Program-made: the position numbers and the translations under genes | Part shown: positions 5,560-9,992 of the stretch, piece after piece | Position numbering within the stretch: the stretch's first letter is position 1 | Layout: each line of letters starts with the position of its first letter | The notes under the pieces: generated by a model | Databases searched by the model: none | Told to the model about the DNA's origin: nothing | The model's input: only the letters and a program-made list of their open reading frames with translations | Assembly (NCBI GenBank): GCA_947627075.1 | Contig: CANQUR010000053.1 | Span: 1-9,992 of the forward strand | DNA from: an uncultured Clostridia bacterium | GTDB lineage: Bacteria > Bacillota > Clostridia > Christensenellales > Pumilibacteraceae | DNA: 9,992 bases | Direction: 5' to 3'

Positions 5560-5702
5560 TATTTTTTCGGCGCATACTCTCAAGGTAGAGATGCATCTAT
5601 TTCGCATTACATAAATCGTCGAAGAAATATTTATTGTAATTGTGTCGCAACAAGCGGAATTGAGTGTTTTTACAATGTCGTTCCGTTTGGAGCGGCATTT
5701 TT
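5544..5702 (+). ncRNA. Candidate 5' leader RNA with attenuator (unknown class)
   Basis: Between the promoter and the start codon the transcript can form a long imperfect hairpin. GTTGCGACA (5544-5552) pairs with TGTCGCAAC (5643-5651), followed by an asymmetric loop of one base against seven. A continuous 19-pair helix, 5554-5572 with 5617-5635, contains two wobbles. An inner hairpin (CAT-A-CTCT with AGAGATG, 5573-5580/5587-5593) lies inside. Then comes an intrinsic terminator (5674-5702). Alternative pairings that compete with the terminator's left arm exist: ATTGTAA 5633-5639 with TTACAAT 5670-5676, and CGGAA 5655-5659 with TTCCG 5681-5685. A promoter, folded domain, terminator and gene in this order is what attenuators and riboswitches look like. 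The alternative is a separate small RNA of about 156 bases. I cannot match a known riboswitch, T-box or 6S RNA. Confidence 0.6.
5674..5702 (+). terminator. Intrinsic terminator inside the lipoprotein leader
   Basis: AATGTCGTTCC (5674-5684) pairs over all eleven positions, two as G-U, with GGAGCGGCATT (5689-5699) around a GTTT loop. A T run (5698-5702) follows. It lies 38 bases before ATG 5740 and downstream of the only visible promoter, so it must be bypassed for expression. Confidence 0.75.
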
Positions 5703-5739
5703 CGTATGACGAAATATATGTAAAGGAGTATGAAAGGAA

Positions 5740-8700
5740 ATGAGTAAAAAGTGGGCAATACTTATTGTAATGCTTATAGGCGTGCTTGCAATATGTGTGG
5801 GGTGTAGTCATGAACACGAACATACTTTTTCGGACACGTGGTCAAAGAGTGAAACATATCATTGGCATGAATGCACCGAATGTCATGAGATGATTGACCG
5901 TAATGGACATGATTTTTCCGACGAGTGGAAGTCCGATGCAGAGAATCATTGGCATGAATGTAGCGTGTGCGGCGCAAGAGACTATAATGAAGAAAGGTTT
6001 GAGAAATTCAAAGAACTCAAAGACAAAGAAGAAGATGACTTGACTTCCGAAGAAAAATCATTGATAGAGGAATTCAAAGTCCTCGAGCACGAATTTTCCG
6101 ACGAGTGGAAGTCCGATGCAGAGAATCATTGGCATGAATGTAGCGTATGCGGCGCAAAAAAAGTACAAAAGCATAGTATAGATAATGATACTAATAAATG
6201 CACCGATTGCGAATATGAGCATAAAAAGCATGTGTTAAAAGAATGTGAAGAGAAAGAAGCAACTTGCCAAAGCGAAGGAAATATACATTATTTGCTATGT
6301 AAAGTTTGCAATAGATGCTTTGAATATTTCGCGAATTATGAGAATTACGACGAGCAAGGAGTAGATATAAATCAAAAAGAGATAGAAAAGAGTGATACTG
6401 TCATTAAAAAGACATTCCATAAGCTCGAAAGGGAAGCGTCAACGTCTGCAACCGATAAGGATCACGGTGAAAAAGAACATTATAAATGTACTACAACGGG
6501 GTGTGGCAAAATGTTCTCGGATCGGAACGGAGAAAACGAAATTACAAAAGACGATATAATTATACATAATCTTAATAAGCATGATGCAAAGCTTGCGACC
6601 GAAACGGAACATGGCAACGTAGAATATTATGAATGTACTATAACGGGATGTGGCAAATTATTTTTGGATCCAAATGGAGACAATCCAACAACAAAAGACG
6701 ATATAACTGTACATAACCTAAAAAAGCACGATGAAACACCTGCGACCGAAACGGAACATGGTAAAAAAGAACATTATCAATGTACATGTACTTCGTGTAA
6801 AAAGTTGTTTTTGGATTCGAACGGAAAAAATCAAATTACCGAAGCCAATATAATTATACATGAACTTATAAAGCATGATGCAAAGCCTGCAACCGAAAAG
6901 GAACACGGAAATGTAGAATATTATGAATGTGTTTTCGTAAGTAAAGATTCAAACGGACATGAACAGCATTGCGGGAAATTATTTTTAGATCCGGATGGAA
7001 GCGATCCAACTAATATAAACAATGTCACCTTACATTACCTCAACGATGAGTACAAATTAAGCGATACTGCTCATAGATATACTTGCCATATCGATATTTT
7101 TGTTGATTATGAAGTGGAATATGACATAGCAAAAGATGAAATAGGTGAGAAAATGTACGAAGACTCGATGCCCGTATACAAAAAGGATGACGACGGTAAA
7201 AAAATATACGTGTATAAGTATAAAAATATTAAAGAAGAGATAAAGAAAGATAACAGCGGTAATCCAATATTAAAGAAGGACAACAGCGGCAATCCGATAT
7301 ACGATGAAAACGGAAATCCCAAATATGAAATGGTACCCGTATATAAAAAAGATAAAAACGGCAATAAAATACCTTTATATAGAGAATGCGGTGAATTGGT
7401 AAGAGAAGATCACAAGTTATCCGAATTTATAGAGGTCTTGCCTTCTTGCGACAAAAAGGGAGTTAAAAAACTAACTTGCGATACTTGCGGTTATTCAAAG
7501 ACCGAATATTTGGACATAACGGGACATAGTTTCAATGAAGAAGGAATTTGTATCGAATGCGAAAAGGATACAAGCGTTTTTGCAGGTTTTTGGGAGTCGA
7601 GTAATGTTACTTTGGAAATAACCAAAGGAGCAAAAAATACAATAAATGTAAAGATAACCGCTTTGAAAGGTTCGATATCGGGGAATATAATTAAGGAATT
7701 CCAAAAGGACAACGATGACAAAAAGGAATTTTATGAGCTAAACGCCGTTTTTTCTTGGACGCAAGAAAACAAGGCTTTTGAATATTTATCCGATATCATA
7801 GAATCCGTTGGATTGCAATGCGCGATAAAAATGTGTTTAGGCAACCGAATCGACTTTTCTATTATAAAATTACAAGACGACGTTTTGTCCTCTAAAGAAG
7901 AAATTGAGTTGAATAAAGTAGAGTTTTTAGGCTCTTATCCTCAAACAATGGTAAAAGATAAAGAGGAGATACAAAAATTATCCGAATTGGCAGGAACTCT
8001 TCCAAACGCGTCCGATAATTCCGAATGGAAGGATTACGGTTATTATTCAAACGGCAAAAAGACTAATTATATGTGGTACAAGGATATATCGTATAACGGT
8101 GAAAAATATAGAGGGGTATACTTTACCGAGTTCAGACCGAGCTCTACATCGGTGTCGGGAAATGAGTTCAATTCTTATCAGGACGATAACGGCTATGCGA
8201 TTAATACTTTGTATTGGTTCAAATTCGAGCCTATCAAGTGGAAAGTGCTTGAAAGCGAGGATGGCGCTACTTTTCTTATGGCAAGCGTGATTCTTGACGC
8301 GCAGGAATATGATGTAGATCGAAATTCTGAAAATATTGACGGAAAATATTTATATTCTAATAATTATAAGGAAAGTCATATAAGAAATTGGCTCAATAAC
8401 GAATTTTTTACGGCTGCTTTTGACGAAGAATCAAAGGAACGTATACTCGTCACCGAGGTGGATAACGACATTTCTTCGACAGGATATGAAAAAAATAAAT
8501 ATATCTGCGAAAATACATTTGATAGAGTATTCCTTTTGAGTCGCAATGAGATTATGAATGTTCAATGCGGTTTTGTTTCCAACGACGATGCGGATCCAAT
8601 GAGAATGATGAAAATAAGCGATTATGCACGTTGCCAAGGGGCATTTGTTTCATTAGGCACGAATAAAAGCGGCAGGTGGTGGCTACGTTCGCCGTCTGCT

Positions 8701-8811
8701 AATATAGATAATTATGCTTGCCAAATCGGACCGGACGGAAGCGCGTTCGGTAGCTCTTATGTAAATCGTCCTTGTTATGGAGTTGTCCCAGCTATAAGAG
8801 TAGCGTACTAA
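5740..8811 (+). CDS. Large surface lipoprotein: Cys/His repeats plus DUF6273-like C-terminal domain
   Basis: 1023 aa, predicted to be exported and anchored to the membrane by lipidation. Residues 1-21 form a signal peptide (basic MSKK, then a hydrophobic core) before Cys22. The lipobox is atypical, with Cys rather than Leu/Val at -3 (ICVGC). HEHEH follows at once. Residues about 28-140 hold three HWHEC-xx-C units (Cys45/48, 75/78, 135/138), the last two nearly identical and separated by a charged, possibly coiled-coil insert (82-116). Further CxxC pairs lie at 154/157, 187/190, 580/583 and 604/607. Residues 232-435 are four repeats of about 49 aa. Residues about 450-550 are lysine-rich and carry DNSGNPI repeats. 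Residues about 727-1023 match my memory of DUF6273: LGSYPQT, YWFKFEPIKWKVL, IRNWLN and WWLRSP, ending in VVPAIRVAY. Metal binding by the CxxC/His units is inference; ligand and role are unknown. Ribosome binding is by AAGGAG (11 bases upstream) or GAAAGG. Confidence 0.93.
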   Translation: MSKKWAILIVMLIGVLAICVGCSHEHEHTFSDTWSKSETYHWHECTECHEMIDRNGHDFSDEWKSDAENHWHECSVCGARDYNEERFEKFKELKDKEEDDLTSEEKSLIEEFKVLEHEFSDEWKSDAENHWHECSVCGAKKVQKHSIDNDTNKCTDCEYEHKKHVLKECEEKEATCQSEGNIHYLLCKVCNRCFEYFANYENYDEQGVDINQKEIEKSDTVIKKTFHKLEREASTSATDKDHGEKEHYKCTTTGCGKMFSDRNGENEITKDDIIIHNLNKHDAKLATETEHGNVEYYECTITGCGKLFLDPNGDNPTTKDDITVHNLKKHDETPATETEHGKKEHYQCTCTSCKKLFLDSNGKNQITEANIIIHELIKHDAKPATEKEHGNVEYYECVFVSKDSNGHEQHCGKLFLDPDGSDPTNINNVTLHYLNDEYKLSDTAHRYTCHIDIFVDYEVEYDIAKDEIGEKMYEDSMPVYKKDDDGKKIYVYKYKNIKEEIKKDNSGNPILKKDNSGNPIYDENGNPKYEMVPVYKKDKNGNKIPLYRECGELVREDHKLSEFIEVLPSCDKKGVKKLTCDTCGYSKTEYLDITGHSFNEEGICIECEKDTSVFAGFWESSNVTLEITKGAKNTINVKITALKGSISGNIIKEFQKDNDDKKEFYELNAVFSWTQENKAFEYLSDIIESVGLQCAIKMCLGNRIDFSIIKLQDDVLSSKEEIELNKVEFLGSYPQTMVKDKEEIQKLSELAGTLPNASDNSEWKDYGYYSNGKKTNYMWYKDISYNGEKYRGVYFTEFRPSSTSVSGNEFNSYQDDNGYAINTLYWFKFEPIKWKVLESEDGATFLMASVILDAQEYDVDRNSENIDGKYLYSNNYKESHIRNWLNNEFFTAAFDEESKERILVTEVDNDISSTGYEKNKYICENTFDRVFLLSRNEIMNVQCGFVSNDDADPMRMMKISDYARCQGAFVSLGTNKSGRWWLRSPSANIDNYACQIGPDGSAFGSSYVNRPCYGVVPAIRVAY
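5914..6157 (+). repeat. Near-identical 64-base duplication within the lipoprotein gene
   Basis: Bases 5914-5977 and 6094-6157 differ at a single position (G 5967 against A 6147), exactly 180 bases (60 codons) apart. They encode the FSDEWKSDAENHWHECSVCG unit. Identity at synonymous positions points to recent duplication or gene conversion. Confidence 0.9.
6433..7044 (+). repeat. Four diverged repeats of about 49 residues in the lipoprotein
   Basis: Copies lie at residues 232-280, 281-329, 330-378 and 379-435. The pattern is HDAxxATETEHG, then a Tyr-x-Cys, a second Cys before GK(L/M)F, a D-x-NG turn, and a closing strand such as DDITVHNLKK. The fourth copy carries an eight- to nine-residue insertion before its second cysteine. 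Copies two and four share HGNVEYYEC and one and three share an H-x-HY-x-C variant. Each repeat keeps a two-Cys core, consistent with small metal-binding or disulfide-stabilised modules. Confidence 0.85.
7240..7299 (+). repeat. 30-base tandem repeat in the lipoprotein
   Basis: Two adjacent ten-residue units, IKKDNSGNPI and LKKDNSGNPI (residues 501-520), followed by the related YDENGNPKYE. They probably form an extended, flexible or strand-forming linker between the Cys repeats and the C-terminal half. Confidence 0.75.
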
Positions 8812-8826
8812 AAGTTAAATAACAAT

Positions 8827-8868
8827 AAAAAATACCTCAAAGCTCATATTGACTTTGGGGTATTTTTT
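8827..8868. terminator. Bidirectional terminator between the lipoprotein gene and glmS
   Basis: AAAAAATACCTCAAAG (8827-8842) pairs with CTTTGGGGTATTTTTT (8853-8868) over 16 positions with one G-U, around a ten-base loop. A runs on the left and T runs on the right let it work in both directions. It ends transcripts of the lipoprotein gene (stop at 8811) and of glmS (stop at 8884). Confidence 0.92.
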
Positions 8869-8883
8869 ATGTCTATGATGTCT

Positions 8884-9992
8884 TTATTCCACCGTTACCG
8901 ATTTGGCAAGGTTGCGCGGCTTATCTATATCGCATCCGCGAGCCGAGGCGGTATAGTAGGCGAGCAATTGGCAAGCGATCGAGGCAAGCACGGGGGACAC
9001 ATGATCGGTTTGAGGCACATTGACCACAACATCGCACACGTTGCTTATATCAAAGCAAGATATGCCTATTACGAACGCGCCTCGGGCTTTGACCTCGATG
9101 ATATTGGATACGGTCTTGTCGAGTAATGTTTTATCGGTCGCGATAGCGACAACTACGGAGCCTTGCTCTATGAGCGAGATAGTACCGTGTTTTAGTTCGC
9201 CGGCAGGATAACAATCGGCATGGACATAGGAAATTTCCTTAAGCTTCAATGCGCTTTCCTTTGCGGCGGCAAAGTCGGCTCCTCGCCCGATGAAAAATGC
9301 GTAATCGTGTGCGGCAATACGCACTCCGAGCTGCTGCATTTGAGGTTCGAGCTTTAATGTTTCATCTACGAGACGGGGCAATCGTTCTATTTCGTTACGC
9401 AGTTCATTGTAGCGTGCGTCACCCTTGAGTTTTAAGAGGTCGGCGGCAATGATATATAGGTTGACGAGCTGTGTAGTAAAGCCTTTTGTGGTCGCGACGG
9501 CTACTTCGGGACCCGCCAAAGTGTACATGGGGGCGGAAATATGAGTGAGCGAGCTTTCGGGCACGTTGACTATGCAAGCCGATCTGCACTTGCCGGCGCC
9601 GATCTTCAACGCGCCGATCGTGTCCGCCGTCTCTCCGCTTTGACTTATGGCAAGCAAAAGGTCGTCGCTCTTTATAATGGGATTTCGGTATCTGAATTCG
9701 CTCGCTATGTCGGCATTGACGCGAATACCGGTGAGTGATTCTATGATATACTTGCCCATAAGCGCGGCATGATACGCCGAGCCGCAACCTATGATGTGTA
9801 TACCTTTTATATTTTGAAGGAAATCGAGCGGAGTGTCTATGTGAGCGTCTATGGTATCCTTTATCGCTTTGGACTGTTCGTGTATCTCCTTTAGCATAAA
9901 ATGTGTATAGCCATGCTTCAAAGCCACGGATTTGTCCCAGCTTGCGTGATAGATCTGTTTTTTTTGAGGCTCACCGTTAAGGTTCAAAATGC
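8884..9992 (-). CDS. glmS: Glutamine-fructose-6-phosphate aminotransferase (GlmS), C-terminal part, cut by window edge
   Basis: GlmS makes glucosamine-6-phosphate from fructose-6-phosphate and glutamine, the first step to UDP-GlcNAc for peptidoglycan. The 368 visible residues are the end of the inter-domain segment and both SIS (sugar isomerase) domains. Seen are HFMLKEIHEQSKAI, GCGSAYHA and SQSGETADT in the first SIS domain. The second shows FIGRGADFAAAKESALKLKE and YPAGELKHG. The chain ends in the canonical tail PRNLAKSVTVE, which includes the active-site lysine. The full protein is normally about 600 aa, so the N-terminal glutaminase domain with its catalytic Cys2 lies beyond the right edge. 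The frame is open to the last base, and the TTG at 9987 is an internal leucine, not a start. The 5' region, where a glmS ribozyme could lie, is not in the window. Nothing suggests damage. Confidence 0.97.
   Translation of the reverse strand, partial: ILNLNGEPQKKQIYHASWDKSVALKHGYTHFMLKEIHEQSKAIKDTIDAHIDTPLDFLQNIKGIHIIGCGSAYHAALMGKYIIESLTGIRVNADIASEFRYRNPIIKSDDLLLAISQSGETADTIGALKIGAGKCRSACIVNVPESSLTHISAPMYTLAGPEVAVATTKGFTTQLVNLYIIAADLLKLKGDARYNELRNEIERLPRLVDETLKLEPQMQQLGVRIAAHDYAFFIGRGADFAAAKESALKLKEISYVHADCYPAGELKHGTISLIEQGSVVVAIATDKTLLDKTVSNIIEVKARGAFVIGISCFDISNVCDVVVNVPQTDHVSPVLASIACQLLAYYTASARGCDIDKPRNLAKSVTVE

Noticed and set aside
5544..5651. Lysine riboswitch
   Set aside because: GGTAGAGATGC looks like part of the lysine-box signature, and GAGAGTATGC appears on the opposite strand. 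The order of conserved elements, the closing stem and the overall size do not fit.
5544..5651. MITE or other inverted-repeat insertion
   Set aside because: No target-site duplication is visible at the ends. The promoter spacing and downstream terminator fit a transcribed leader better.
5544..5702. 6S RNA
   Set aside because: The size is near the range and a long hairpin is present. However, the central loop is only one base against seven, and a coding gene follows directly after the terminator.
5730..5747. Five-codon ORF ATG AAA GGA AAT GAG TAA overlapping the lipoprotein start
   Set aside because: The ribosome binding site would be one base from its ATG, too close to be used. ATG 5740 is better spaced.
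5500..5823. 107-codon open frame on the minus strand across the leader
   Set aside because: Low-complexity translation, no ribosome binding site, and it overlaps the promoter, leader hairpin and lipoprotein signal peptide.
9985..9987. TTG as the start of a short GlmS-like protein
   Set aside because: The frame stays open to the window edge and the visible part is only the isomerase half. The codon is an internal leucine of a truncated view.

Overview
The window looks like a chromosomal segment of an uncultured, low-to-medium-GC Firmicute, most likely a gut Clostridia lineage. The grounds are AGGAG-type ribosome binding sites, a sigma-A-type TTGACA-17-TATTAT promoter, a ComGC-like prepilin, a Clostridia-style ferredoxin-fused aldo/keto reductase, and a surface lipoprotein built from Cys/His repeats plus a DUF6273-like C-terminus. 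I cannot assign a genus. No tRNA, rRNA, transposase, integrase, phage gene or CRISPR array is visible.

Layout: (1) 1-429 has no gene. It holds a stacked hairpin (5-45), a palindromic CCCCCG/CGGGGG element (93-161) and a degenerate tandem repeat cluster (160-345). (2) 430-846 is an orphan type IV prepilin-like gene, followed by four consecutive hairpins ending in a terminator (874-1009). (3) 1045-1479 on the minus strand is a small helical protein resembling the DUF2383-type four-helix bundles. It diverges from (4), a probable three-gene operon: an unrecognised 409-aa protein with acidic tandem repeats (1640-2869), rarA (2893-4209) and a [4Fe-4S] aldo/keto reductase (4238-5419), closed by a terminator at 5440-5472. 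(5) 5420-5739 is a 320-base gap with a strong promoter, an inverted repeat over its -10 box, a long imperfect RNA hairpin and an intrinsic terminator, all upstream of the next start codon. This is the architecture of an attenuated leader. (6) 5740-8811 encodes a 1023-aa predicted lipoprotein. (7) 8884 to the right edge, minus strand, is the C-terminal isomerase part of glmS, sharing a bidirectional terminator (8827-8868) with the lipoprotein gene.

The rarA operon is housekeeping (stalled-fork maintenance plus a redox enzyme), with an unknown partner protein sitting 23 bases before rarA. The pilin and the lipoprotein are the accessory, cell-surface part of the window. The most promising undescribed item is the 5' leader at 5512-5739. 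It matches no riboswitch class I know, and its terminator must be read through for the downstream gene to be expressed from the only promoter I can see. The hairpin cluster after the pilin and the unknown gene before rarA come next.
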